Shown here: positions 7,797-16,102 of the stretch, one piece after another
Layout: every line of letters starts with the position of its first letter
Position numbering within the stretch: the stretch's first letter is position 1
DNA from: DAORIO01 sp964384645
GTDB taxonomy: Bacteria; Patescibacteriota; Minisyncoccia; Phycocordibacterales; UBA9973
Direction: 5' to 3'
Assembly (NCBI GenBank): GCA_964384645.1
Contig: CAYLKL010000003.1
Location: forward strand, 1 to 64,000
DNA: 64,000 nt
Program-made: the position numbers and the translations under genes
Notes under the pieces: model-generated
Told to the model about the DNA's origin: nothing
Database searches by the model: none
The model's input: the letters and a program-made list of their open reading frames with translations, nothing else

Positions 7797-8141
7797 ATGA
7801 CAAGAATAAAAAGAGGAAAAATTGGATTAAAGAGAAGAAGAAATGTTTTAAAACAAACAAAGGGTTTTAGACATTCTGCTAGTACAAAAGAAAGAGCAGC
7901 TAAAGACGCCCTACTACACGCAGGTAGTCACGCTCGAGCACACAGAAGAGACAAAAAAGGAGACATTAGAAGAATCTGGAACGTACGAATAAATGCCGCC
8001 CTAGAATCTCACGAAATGACTTACTCTAAATTTATGGGTGAACTAAAGAAAAAAGGAATATTGCTAGATCGAAAAGTACTTTCAACTCTTGCAAATGATT
8101 ATCCTCAAATCTTTACAGACATTGTAAAACTAGTTAAATAA
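7797..8141 (+). CDS. rplT: Ribosomal protein bL20
   Basis: 114 residues. The basic N-terminal helix (MTRIKRGKIGLKRRRNVLKQ, then TKGF) and RDKKGDIRRIWNVRINAA with the C-terminal globular part are typical of bL20, which is needed for early 50S assembly. It lies 6 bases after rpmI and closes the operon at a terminator. No L20-type pseudoknot leader was identified upstream of infC, where there is almost no leader. Confidence 0.97.
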   Translation: MTRIKRGKIGLKRRRNVLKQTKGFRHSASTKERAAKDALLHAGSHARAHRRDKKGDIRRIWNVRINAALESHEMTYSKFMGELKKKGILLDRKVLSTLANDYPQIFTDIVKLVK

Positions 8142-8142
8142 A

Positions 8143-8172
8143 AAAAGCCGTCATAAGACGGCTTTTTTTATT
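8143..8172. terminator. Bidirectional intrinsic terminator
   Basis: AAAAAAGCCGTC / GACGGCTTTTTTT with loop ATAA, between convergent rplT (+) and the SLOG gene (-). Confidence 0.92.
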
Positions 8173-8173
8173 A

Positions 8174-8797
8174 TTAACCCAGTCTTCCGAGGTTTACATT
8201 TTCTGTCATAGAAGGAGTTTTGTATTCTTGCACCTTCTGTTGTAAAACCATTTTGATAAGCTTTTCTACTAGCCTCTTAGGGTTATCGTCGAAAATTATC
8301 ATATCACTTGGCCTGTTGCCTCTTTCTAGTATTATTTTTATTGTTTCATCCATAGTCCAAGATCCCTGCAAGACTCCTATAGGCATGCCCGCTTCAAAAG
8401 CAATTGTAAATTCGTGTATCGTACCTATTCTTCCACAACCAATAACCAAGGCATCGCAAGAACGTGTAAAAAGCAAATCTCTCCCGGGGAATCCAAAACC
8501 TGTGTAAATAATCAAATCCATATAATCTACTGGCAATCGATACACTTCTACATGTTCTTTTTCACTTGATGCAGGAGAAAGTCCAATAGAAACTCCTCTT
8601 TCTTCTTTTGCGCCCATTGCTGACCAAAGAGGAAATCCAGTTGTTGCACCCGTTACAACAATTCCACTTTGTCGAATAATTTCTCTTCCCAATTCTTTTG
8701 CTTTGTCTAATGCATCGATTCCACAGTGGCCGGTTTCTGCGGCACCAGAAACTCCTATTTTTATTTTTAAATGATTGTGCTTATTGTTATCTTCCAT
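8174..8797 (-). CDS. SLOG/LOG-like Rossmann-fold protein (TIGR00725-type)
   Basis: 207 residues. The start KIGVSGAAETGH gives a nucleotide-binding first strand. GCGRIGTIHEFTIAFEAGMPIG (about 125-146) is the counterpart of the PGGxGTxxE site of LOG/lysine-decarboxylase-like proteins, with the first Gly-Gly changed. Such proteins bind or cleave nucleotide-like ligands; the substrate here is unknown. It lies 9 bases after the MBL gene and is probably co-transcribed with it. Confidence 0.75.
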   Translation of the reverse strand: MEDNNKHNHLKIKIGVSGAAETGHCGIDALDKAKELGREIIRQSGIVVTGATTGFPLWSAMGAKEERGVSIGLSPASSEKEHVEVYRLPVDYMDLIIYTGFGFPGRDLLFTRSCDALVIGCGRIGTIHEFTIAFEAGMPIGVLQGSWTMDETIKIILERGNRPSDMIIFDDNPKRLVEKLIKMVLQQKVQEYKTPSMTENVNLGRLG

Positions 8798-8806
8798 AAT
8801 ATATTC

Positions 8807-10171
8807 TTACAAGTTTATTTCATAAACATCCCCAGCTCCAGGCGACAGAGCTTCAACACCTAAATAATCTCTAATCTTTTGCGCCAAAAACATCGAAGAT
8901 TTTGGCTCACCCATAACACAAAAAACTTTTTTCAAACTATCCGCATTTGTTTCGACAAATTCAATCAACGCATCAGAATCCTTATGACCAGAGTAACCAC
9001 TAATTTTTTCAATGTGTGCATTAACCATTACATCTTGTCCTGTTATTCTAATTTTTTTCGCGCCCTCTTCAATTAATCTACCCATTGTTCCAAGAGATTG
9101 AAAGCCTATCAAAAGCAATGTGTTATTTTTGTCAGGCAAATAGTTTCTTTCATGATGAACAATTCTTCCCCCCATAGACATTCCACTTCCAGCCATAATT
9201 ATCTTTGGTGAAGGTACTTTTAAAATACCCTTTGATTCATCCGTAGAAAGCGTAACCCGAAGGCCTGGAAAATTAAAAATATCATCCCCTTCTTTTATTT
9301 TATCTAATGCAATTTTGTTTAAGTATTTTGTATATTTAGAATAAACAGCAGTAAGTTTTATGGCCAACGGTGAATCAATATAAACGGGCATTGGCGGGAT
9401 CCTGTTATTCTCAACAAAATCGTTTATCTCAAAGAGTAACTCCTGACTTCTCTCCAAAGAAAATGTTGGAATAACCAAAACACCCTTTCTGCCATAATTG
9501 TCTTCTATCACTTTTTCTAATTTTTTCTTTCTTTCATCTCGAGATTCATGGTTTCTGTCTCCGTACACACTCTCCATTATCAAATAGTCGACATTTTTTA
9601 ATAGCTCTGTGTCTGGCAAAATTGGCGATGGAGAGTTTCCTAAATCTCCAGTAAAAACTATACTTTTACCGTACGCATTAAAGCAAATCATTGCCGAGCC
9701 CAAAATATGTCCAGCGTCTTTTAGACTAACAGTTATGTCTTCAGAAATTTTAAACTCTTGATTGTATTCGTGAGTTTCCCACAAAGATAGAGCTAAATTA
9801 ATATTTTTTTCGTTATAAAAAACGTCTAGACCGTTAGCGTCATCTTGTGTCAAAATACCAGCTGTATCCCGCATCATCAGATCAGCGATATCTTTTGAAG
9901 GTATAGCTGAAATAATTTTTCCCCTGAACCCCTCTTCTATTAATTTTGGTATTCTACCCACGTGATCAATGTGTGCATGTGTCACAAATAAAATCTCTAC
10001 TTCACTTGCGTTGTAAGGAAAAGGATCCCAGTTCACTTCATCTGCCAATTTAGAATTTTGAATCATTCCACAGTCAATCAAAAATTTTTTTTCATTTACT
10101 TCAAACAAAAAATTAGCACCTGTTACAGTACCGGCCCCAGAACAAAATGTTATCTTAGCTTTATTTGCCAT
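8807..10171 (-). CDS. Beta-CASP metallo-beta-lactamase RNA-processing exonuclease (YSH1/CPSF-like)
   Basis: 454 residues. The MBL motif HAHIDH (65-70) and DAGHILGSA near 153 are metal-site signatures. The beta-CASP region includes VLVIPTFSLERSQELLFEI and IIMAGSGMSMGGRIVHH. The C-terminal RMMBL part has ISGYSGHKDSDALIEFV. It belongs to COG1236, whose members process RNA (nuclease), and is distinct from RNase J by its short form. Its start overlaps the membrane-protein gene by 11 bases. Confidence 0.9.
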   Translation of the reverse strand: MANKAKITFCSGAGTVTGANFLFEVNEKKFLIDCGMIQNSKLADEVNWDPFPYNASEVEILFVTHAHIDHVGRIPKLIEEGFRGKIISAIPSKDIADLMMRDTAGILTQDDANGLDVFYNEKNINLALSLWETHEYNQEFKISEDITVSLKDAGHILGSAMICFNAYGKSIVFTGDLGNSPSPILPDTELLKNVDYLIMESVYGDRNHESRDERKKKLEKVIEDNYGRKGVLVIPTFSLERSQELLFEINDFVENNRIPPMPVYIDSPLAIKLTAVYSKYTKYLNKIALDKIKEGDDIFNFPGLRVTLSTDESKGILKVPSPKIIMAGSGMSMGGRIVHHERNYLPDKNNTLLLIGFQSLGTMGRLIEEGAKKIRITGQDVMVNAHIEKISGYSGHKDSDALIEFVETNADSLKKVFCVMGEPKSSMFLAQKIRDYLGVEALSPGAGDVYEINL

Positions 10172-10562
10172 TTATATTATTATATATGTTTTTATTTATT
10201 TTTGCTGTGAAAAAAGCGCCGATAGTCGCCCCAGCCATACCTAAAAATATATCTGAGACTGAATCAAATGTTCTTGCGTACTCAACACCAAAAGTATTGT
10301 CTAGATATATTTCAAAAAATTCCCATCCAATAGTAACAAAAAAGACAAGTAGTAGAATTTTAGATATTTTTATTTCTTTTTCAAAAATTAAAGCAAAATT
10401 ATAAATTATCAAAAACACAACAAGCCCTCCCAAAAAATGTGGGAGCATGTCAAATTCATAAAATAGATAGTACCAACCAAATTTAATAGCCCCTACGTGC
10501 AAAAACAGCAAGAGCGCAGATAAAATTAGAGTAATAAATATTTTTTTATTTAAAAAATTCAT
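10161..10562 (-). CDS. Small multi-pass membrane protein (YjdF/DUF2238-like)
   Basis: 133 residues with four predicted helices (about 9-28, 40-60, 68-86, 103-120). DMLPHFLGGLVV, GWEFFEIYLDNTFG and DSVSDIFLGMAGATIGAFF resemble the H-x-x-x-G ... WE-x-x-E ... D-x-x-D pattern of the YjdF/VanZ-type membrane family. Function unknown. The gene overlaps the MBL gene by 11 bases, implying translational coupling. Confidence 0.7.
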   Translation of the reverse strand: MNFLNKKIFITLILSALLLFLHVGAIKFGWYYLFYEFDMLPHFLGGLVVFLIIYNFALIFEKEIKISKILLLVFFVTIGWEFFEIYLDNTFGVEYARTFDSVSDIFLGMAGATIGAFFTAKINKNIYNNINGK

Positions 10563-10571
10563 ATTTTTAGC

Positions 10572-10598
10572 AAAAAGCCGACAAAACGTCGGCTTTTT
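10572..10598 (-). terminator. Intrinsic terminator of the structured RNA
   Basis: GCCGAC / GTCGGC stem with flanking A and T runs. It starts 4 bases past the 3' helix of the 10603-10754 RNA. It also insulates the membrane-protein gene. Confidence 0.88.
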
Positions 10599-10602
10599 AT
10601 TT

Positions 10603-10754
10603 ACGGTTATTACAAGAATATTACCGTAGCCTTAGCCCACGGGGGTGCCTGACTCCGACGTTTACCATCGGCGTACCGCATTCTCTTTAAAAAGTGAGAA
10701 AACTATTGGCTCCCAAAAATATTGTGTTTCTCGGTAATACGCTTCAATAACCGT
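10603..10754 (-). ncRNA. Candidate structured non-coding RNA, family unknown
   Basis: On the minus strand the 5' end ACGGTTATT pairs with the 3' end AATAACCGT (9 bp). Just inside, TATTACCG pairs with CGGTAATA (8 bp) across a 6/7-nt internal loop, making a closed terminal helix. Internal hairpins are TTCTC/GAGAA and CCGATG/CGTCGG (with a G-U pair that exists only on this strand). A promoter places its start at the first base of the helix and a terminator follows at once. There is no ORF. Size and closed-rod shape recall 6S RNA, but I cannot match its conserved bubble. No SRP, RNase P or tRNA signature is seen. Confidence 0.65.
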
Positions 10755-10760
10755 ATAAAT

Positions 10761-10789
10761 ATTTTATAAAAAAATTTTTACAAAAACAA
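10761..10789 (-). promoter_or_regulatory. Promoter of the structured RNA
   Basis: TTGTTT (10784-10789), 17-bp spacer, TAAAAT (10761-10766). The predicted start is 10754-10755, exactly where the terminal helix begins. Confidence 0.65.
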
Positions 10790-10824
10790 TATAGACAACT
10801 ACAAAAATGCGTTTTAGAAAAAAA

Positions 10825-11334
10825 TTATTTAGCCTTTCTCTTCAACGTAAATTTTTCATACACAGTTTCGTACTCAAAAATTTGATCATCAGAAAACCAG
10901 TGTGGAATTTCTTGAACAGCATCTTCGATAGAACCTGATGCATGAATAATATTAGGAAGTGCAATATCATTTCCATCAGCATGACCATAACTCATATGTG
11001 CGTAATCACCCCTAATTGTCCCTGGGGCTGAGCTTTTTGGTTCAGTTGCCCCAACCATCTTTCGAACAAGTGTGACAGCCTCTATGCCCTCTAAAATCAT
11101 TGCCAAAACAGGACCTTCGCACATCATATTCTTTGTCATATCACAAATTTTCTGCCCCATTCGTGTCGCAAGCTTACCTATTCCTTCATAATGCTGGTCG
11201 TAATGACTTTCACTTGGCCAAACCATTTTGACTCCAACTATTTTTAGCCCCGCTTTTTCAAAACGAGCAATAATTTCCCCAGTAATCCCTCTTTGGACCG
11301 CGTCAGGTTTAAATACTATAAGTGTTCTTTCCAT
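10825..11334 (-). CDS. ndk: Nucleoside diphosphate kinase
   Basis: 169 residues, slightly longer than the usual 140-150. It starts RTLIVFKPDAVQRG. The active-site segment is NIIHASGS (phospho-His), preceded by GTIRGDYA and the insert DYAHMSYGHADGNDIALP, which accounts for the extra length. It transfers gamma-phosphate among NTPs and dNTPs, a key step in an organism that salvages nucleotides. It lies downstream of the large ATPase on the same strand with a 90-bp gap. The short gap holds nothing else recognisable. Confidence 0.96.
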   Translation of the reverse strand: MERTLIVFKPDAVQRGITGEIIARFEKAGLKIVGVKMVWPSESHYDQHYEGIGKLATRMGQKICDMTKNMMCEGPVLAMILEGIEAVTLVRKMVGATEPKSSAPGTIRGDYAHMSYGHADGNDIALPNIIHASGSIEDAVQEIPHWFSDDQIFEYETVYEKFTLKRKAK

Positions 11335-11424
11335 ATATAAATTTAATTAGTAATTAATAATCTCAAAAATTAAAAATGGCCTAAGCCACAAAGACTATAG
11401 CAAAATCTTCCCCTTATCTCAATA

Positions 11425-14163
11425 CTAAGCAGAATAACGACTTAAAATTTCAGCTTCGACAATTTTACGATCTTTTCCATATTTCAAATGTGAAAGCTCT
11501 TTAATCTTTTGAGCTAATTCTCTATTTCCTTCAGTTGGCTTCATTGTCCTAAGACTAAATGGTTTTGCAGGAAATCCATTTACGAGCATTTTTACATATG
11601 CATTTCTATTTTCTAATTTTTGTAAATCAAGTCCAGTAAAAGTAGGCTCAAATTGTTTTGCCAAAAAGTCTGCATCGTCTACTCCGATTCTAAAAGCAAC
11701 CATAGAGCCAACGTTTCCAAAAACAGCATTTTTTATACCTTCATCTATTTGAGCAATATATTGATGCGCTAAGTTAAGTCCTAGTTTGTATTTTCGAGCT
11801 TCCGAGAGAATCTGACTGATAGAATTTGTTGTGACATTTTGAAACTCATCGATGTAAAGATAAAACGGGGGCAAATCCTTACCAATTGAATCAACCCTAG
11901 AAAGTGCCGCCATAAACAATTTCCCAACAATCACAAGACCCAAAAGGTTTGAGTTTATCTCCCCCAACCTTCCTTTTGAAAGATTTACTAAAAATATTTT
12001 CTTACCGTCAATTATTTCCCTGAAATTCAGCGATGACTTTTGTTGAACAACAATTGGTCGCATTATTTCATTTGTTATAAAAACATCAAATTTATTGGTT
12101 ATGTAATTTACGTAGTTTGCCAAAGATGCTTCTCCGGTCGTCTTTTCTGCGCTTTCCCAAAATTGCCTAATTATTGGATTTACACATTTAGCAATCAATC
12201 TTTGTCGATATTCTTTGTTTGCCAAAACTCTACCAATTTCAAGAAGCGTCGCCCCTTCGGCTGGGTCATCCATTGCAAGTAGGGCTGAATTTCTAAAATA
12301 TTGCTCAAAAGCTGGACCCATACTTTCTGGAGTTCCTCCAAAAAGTTTTCTAAAAATAGAAAGAAGTTCATCGACAACAAAAGTCTTCTGCTCAGGAAAA
12401 CGAACATCATATTCCAACATATTAAGACCAATTGGCCTATCTATTGAACCTGGATCAAAATAAATAACGTCATCAGCTCGCTCTGGTGGAATATTTGCAA
12501 GAATATCTTCTATGTCATTTCCGTGCGGATCAATAAAACAAACACCTTCGCCATTTAAAATATCTTGAACAATCATATTTTTCAAAATGGTTGTTTTTCC
12601 AGTTCCAGTTTGTCCAATAACATACAAATGCCTAAGTCTATCTTCGGGAGAAAATTTTACTTCGGTTTCTTGTCCACGATAAGAATTTATTCCAAGCAAT
12701 ACCCCCTTATTAGAAACTTCTGCTGGCGCAGGAGAGAGAGTCATCGCACTTTGTGCAATGTGAGGAGAATCAATTGTGTTCTCTGGCATATGAACCATGC
12801 TAGCAATTTCTCTTTGTGTTAAAGGTAAATTATTTTCTTCTTTAAAAATTCTATAAGAAAAAGAGTGTAGTTCATCAAATAATCTAGATTCACCCACGTT
12901 TTGGAAAACTAATGAATTTGAAGTTGTGTCAGTGAACTGATTGAAAGCAGAAGATATTTCCCTTACCATCTGCTCTGTTCTTTCTTTTGTTGATGCTGAT
13001 ACAACTATACGAATATTTGCAGACAAAATAGTTGAAGTAAGCTTCTTGTTCATTTTTTCTATATTACTCCGTAGTTTTTCATCATCTTTTTTGTCGTCCT
13101 TATTTTCATCTTTTTTAACAGGAGCAGAAAAGAAATCTTTAGCTGCATTTTTCAAAGCACCACCCCAAGAATCTAATCCACTATAAACTTCTTTAACATT
13201 TCCGCCATTTCTAACTTGATCAAGAATTCTGTTGTATCTTTTTATAAAAGCATCTCCAACAGGCTTTACAACAAATTGAATAGACGCACCCTCTCCTGGT
13301 TGATTGAACTTTGAAAAAGCGGAAATTATTGAAGACATCGGATCTGTAGCACCATCTTCAAACGAACGAAGCGGAAAAACAGGTAGATCAGTTAGTTTGG
13401 CAATAGACGCAACGGCATAGCCTTGCTCATTAAAAATATTGTAATCATCTGGAACCTCTTTTATTTTTGCATCTGGATAAACCGCTAACATGTTTTTCTC
13501 AAAAAGATCAGCACGTGAAGCTGGCACAGCTACGTACAAAGACATGTTCGATCCATGATTCTCTACAGCAAGTTCAAGCGTGAAATATTCTTTTCCTTCT
13601 ATAGTCCTCCCGTCACCTACAGCCTGCATACCAGAGAGAAATTGCTCCATCCCTGCAATCAAAGATGCTGGAGTCTTTTTTTCTTTATCAAAATTTGGCA
13701 AACTAACTTCAAAAAGTCGCATAGAAAGACCCTTATTTTCTTCAAGCCCTTCTCTTAAGTCGCTCGGTTTTTGTCCAGTTATTAAATATTGAACTAAGAA
13801 TCTATGGAAATCATCATCTAGATGAGGATTATTCATCTTCTTTAAAACAGAAAAAGTGTTTTTTAAACCTTTTTCTAGCATCAATCCAAAAAACTCTTCT
13901 ATTTTTCTATCGTGAGTCTCTGGTGTAAGACTTAAAACGATTTGCTCCGCCTCTTGTCTTGGAATTAAATTATCAGGTATTACTTTCTCTGCAGGAACGA
14001 ATTTATAAGCGTCGATTGCGTCTTTGGCAACTTGCTCGAGTGGAATATTCTTTCTTTCCTCTGTTAGTTGTTTTTCTCTATTACTAATATGTTCTCGCAA
14101 ATAGCTAATCTCCTCTTCAGGAGTAGTAAATTTTGGTAGATCTTTGAAAAATTGATTTTCCAT
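11425..14163 (-). CDS. VirD4/TraG-HerA-like type IV coupling-type ATPase
   Basis: 912 residues. The N-terminal 480 residues hold an alpha/beta region and a charged KKDENKDDKKDDEK linker (about 350-363). The RecA-like motor has Walker A GQTGTGKT (517-524), FIDPHGND (543-550) and Walker B YLYIDEFQ (768-775). This is the architecture of the DUF87/TraG-type ATPases found in most CPR genomes, where they may drive DNA transfer or a pilus-like machine. There is no membrane helix, so it is probably soluble or peripheral. TATAAT ends 8 nt before the ATG. Confidence 0.85.
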   Translation of the reverse strand: MENQFFKDLPKFTTPEEEISYLREHISNREKQLTEERKNIPLEQVAKDAIDAYKFVPAEKVIPDNLIPRQEAEQIVLSLTPETHDRKIEEFFGLMLEKGLKNTFSVLKKMNNPHLDDDFHRFLVQYLITGQKPSDLREGLEENKGLSMRLFEVSLPNFDKEKKTPASLIAGMEQFLSGMQAVGDGRTIEGKEYFTLELAVENHGSNMSLYVAVPASRADLFEKNMLAVYPDAKIKEVPDDYNIFNEQGYAVASIAKLTDLPVFPLRSFEDGATDPMSSIISAFSKFNQPGEGASIQFVVKPVGDAFIKRYNRILDQVRNGGNVKEVYSGLDSWGGALKNAAKDFFSAPVKKDENKDDKKDDEKLRSNIEKMNKKLTSTILSANIRIVVSASTKERTEQMVREISSAFNQFTDTTSNSLVFQNVGESRLFDELHSFSYRIFKEENNLPLTQREIASMVHMPENTIDSPHIAQSAMTLSPAPAEVSNKGVLLGINSYRGQETEVKFSPEDRLRHLYVIGQTGTGKTTILKNMIVQDILNGEGVCFIDPHGNDIEDILANIPPERADDVIYFDPGSIDRPIGLNMLEYDVRFPEQKTFVVDELLSIFRKLFGGTPESMGPAFEQYFRNSALLAMDDPAEGATLLEIGRVLANKEYRQRLIAKCVNPIIRQFWESAEKTTGEASLANYVNYITNKFDVFITNEIMRPIVVQQKSSLNFREIIDGKKIFLVNLSKGRLGEINSNLLGLVIVGKLFMAALSRVDSIGKDLPPFYLYIDEFQNVTTNSISQILSEARKYKLGLNLAHQYIAQIDEGIKNAVFGNVGSMVAFRIGVDDADFLAKQFEPTFTGLDLQKLENRNAYVKMLVNGFPAKPFSLRTMKPTEGNRELAQKIKELSHLKYGKDRKIVEAEILSRYSA

Positions 14164-14171
14164 AGATTTTA

Positions 14172-14200
14172 ATTATACCCTATTTGATATTTTATTTTAA
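14172..14200 (-). promoter_or_regulatory. Promoter of the large ATPase gene, leaderless-like
   Basis: TTAAAA (14195-14200), 17-bp spacer, TATAAT (14172-14177), then 8 nt to the ATG at 14163. Confidence 0.55.
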
Positions 14201-14219
14201 TTCATATATCCTAATTAAT

Positions 14220-14720
14220 ATGGAATACCCACCAAAAGATGACGTAGATATATTAGAAGATGAGCCAGTGCAGATATCTAAGGAGAAACCTATTGAAAAA
14301 AGACTTCTTACTGTAAATGAGCATGGCTTAAGTAAAGATTATTTAAATGAATTCAATGTTACCAATCTATGGATTAAGGATTTGCTAGCAGACGAATATG
14401 ATAAAAATAACCCAGAAGAGCTACTGGATCTTAAAATTGTGACGAGTGGCCTTAATAACAAATTCCAAAATAAGGAGTTGAAAAAATATACCGAAAGACT
14501 ACGAGAAGAAGAGTATGGAAATGTTAAAAATGAAAAAAACCAAGCACTAATTGGTGAACTTGATGAAAAAATAGAAGAAATATATTCAATAATGAACGGA
14601 GTTGAACTTACTCCTGAAAATATTGATCAAAACAAAGATAAACTTAAAGAAGTATTAGAAACATACGATGATATAAAATCTCTTGTAGAAGAAGGGGTTT
14701 CTAGAAGAATTGCTGCTTAA
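14220..14720 (+). CDS. Hypothetical acidic, coiled-coil-rich protein
   Basis: 166 residues from the ATG at 14220. A longer frame from 14184 would add an AT-rich stretch that looks like leader. The protein starts MEYPPKDDVDILEDEPVQ and is dominated by charged helices (RLREEEYGNVKNEKNQ, LIGELDEKIEEIYSIM, LKEVLETYDDIKSLVEEG). There is no signal or membrane segment. Unrecognised. It diverges from the ATPase gene and converges on map, sharing the TTAA stop palindrome with it. Confidence 0.7.
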   Translation: MEYPPKDDVDILEDEPVQISKEKPIEKRLLTVNEHGLSKDYLNEFNVTNLWIKDLLADEYDKNNPEELLDLKIVTSGLNNKFQNKELKKYTERLREEEYGNVKNEKNQALIGELDEKIEEIYSIMNGVELTPENIDQNKDKLKEVLETYDDIKSLVEEGVSRRIAA

Positions 14721-15484
14721 GTAACAGTTAAAATTTTTGGGCCTTCTTTTGTAATCATAACAGTATGCTCAAAATGAGCTGACATAGACTTATCTTTTGT
14801 GACATAAGTATACTCATCACTCAAGGCTCTAACGTGCCCTTTACCCAACGTAAACATTGGCTCTATAGCAATAACCATTCCTTCCACAAGCTTTGTGCCT
14901 TGGCCCGGTTTGCCGTAATTTGGCACATAAGGGTCGTCGTGTATCTTCTTTCCGACACCGTGCCCTGAAAGTATTTTTACCAATCCATAGTTGCCATTTT
15001 TTGCCACAGATTCGATTGCGCTTCCAATATCACCAGTTGTATTACCAACTCTAGCTTGTCCTATTCCAAGCTCTAATGCTTTTTTAGTATCCTTTAGTAA
15101 ATTTTGAATTTCTTTCGAAACCTTTCCTACTGCAACAGTTTTTGCATGATCACAAAAAAGACCATTATGTTTGAGCCCAAGGTCGACAGAGACGATATCC
15201 CCTTCTTTTATTATTCTTTTTTTACTTGGGATACCGTGAACCACTTCTTCATTTATGGATACACACAGTGCTGACGGATATGGATTTCTAATTCCTTCTG
15301 GTGTGTAACCCAAAAAAGCTGGAATATCTACTATTTTTTCAATTTCATTTCTAGCAATTTTATCCAAATCTTCTGTTGTCATCCCTGCCTTTACAGACTT
15401 GGCAACAATATCTAAAACACTAGACAATCTTTTGCCGCATTCAATAATAGACTCTATTTCTGTTTTATCTTTTATAAGACTCAT
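14717..15484 (-). CDS. map: Type I methionine aminopeptidase
   Basis: 255 residues. All five metal ligands can be seen: two Asp 11 apart in SVDLGLKHNGLFCDHA, His in SGHGVGK, Glu in AIEPMF and Glu in HFEHTV. It removes the initiator Met. It lies 1 base after adk in the usual secY-adk-map order; infA, rpmJ and rpsM do not follow here. The 3' ends of map and the plus-strand hypothetical gene overlap by 3 bases. Confidence 0.97.
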   Translation of the reverse strand: MSLIKDKTEIESIIECGKRLSSVLDIVAKSVKAGMTTEDLDKIARNEIEKIVDIPAFLGYTPEGIRNPYPSALCVSINEEVVHGIPSKKRIIKEGDIVSVDLGLKHNGLFCDHAKTVAVGKVSKEIQNLLKDTKKALELGIGQARVGNTTGDIGSAIESVAKNGNYGLVKILSGHGVGKKIHDDPYVPNYGKPGQGTKLVEGMVIAIEPMFTLGKGHVRALSDEYTYVTKDKSMSAHFEHTVMITKEGPKILTVT

Positions 15485-15485
15485 T

Positions 15486-16082
15486 TTATTTATTAAAAAC
15501 TTTTTGAATCAGTTCGTTGTGCACCTCTTCAATTGTCTGCTCTCCATTTATTTCAATAAAATTATAAATACCACTATCCCGAAGATGATTCATGGCAGGT
15601 ACAACTTCATTGTCGAACCAATTTAGTCTTTTCTCAACTCCTTCTTCTGTGTCATCAAAACGCCCACGCCCAACAAGTCTTTCTTTTGACCAGTTTCGAC
15701 TTACGTTTAGATGAACAACTATTGGTTTAACTCTTCCATAAAAACCCATAACAGAATCTAAAATAACAGACTCTGAATAAGTTCTCGGTGTGCCGTCTAA
15801 AATGATATGATTATTTTCTTTTAAGTTCTCTATTAAGATATGAGACCAAATATGAATAGCCAAAAAGGCTGGCTGAAGATCGCCGTTTGAATAAATTTCT
15901 TTCGCGAGTTTACTTGTGAATGAATCACCTTCTATCATCTCCCGGAATTTTGCTCCAGTTTCAAGAGAAAAAATCTCTCTACTTTCAGAGTCATTTTGTT
16001 TTATGTAATCTTTTAATAGGGCTACCTGAGTCCCCTTTCCGCAACCTGAGCGACCCATAAAAATTATTGTCTGTAGTTCCAT
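15486..16082 (-). CDS. adk: Adenylate kinase
   Basis: 198 residues from the ATG at 16082; a TTG at 16097 gives a less likely extension. P-loop GRSGCGKGTQ (about 10-19), LDGTPRT in place of the common LDGFPRT, and RLVGRGRFDDTEEGVEKR for the LID entry with a short LID lacking the zinc cysteines. It keeps AMP/ATP/ADP in balance. It lies 20 bases after secY. A TATAAT precedes the ATG by 6 bases, so an internal leaderless promoter at the secY end is possible. Confidence 0.9.
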   Translation of the reverse strand: MELQTIIFMGRSGCGKGTQVALLKDYIKQNDSESREIFSLETGAKFREMIEGDSFTSKLAKEIYSNGDLQPAFLAIHIWSHILIENLKENNHIILDGTPRTYSESVILDSVMGFYGRVKPIVVHLNVSRNWSKERLVGRGRFDDTEEGVEKRLNWFDNEVVPAMNHLRDSGIYNFIEINGEQTIEEVHNELIQKVFNK

Positions 16083-16102
16083 TTGTATATTATACAAAGA
16101 AT

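Noticed and set aside
10603..10754. SRP (4.5S) RNA or RNase P RNA identity for the structured RNA
   Set aside because: The conserved GGAA apical loop with its asymmetric bulge and the RNase P core motifs are not present.
12565..13186. Several plus-strand ORFs opposite the large ATPase
   Set aside because: Shadows of the coding strand with no start signals or recognisable content.
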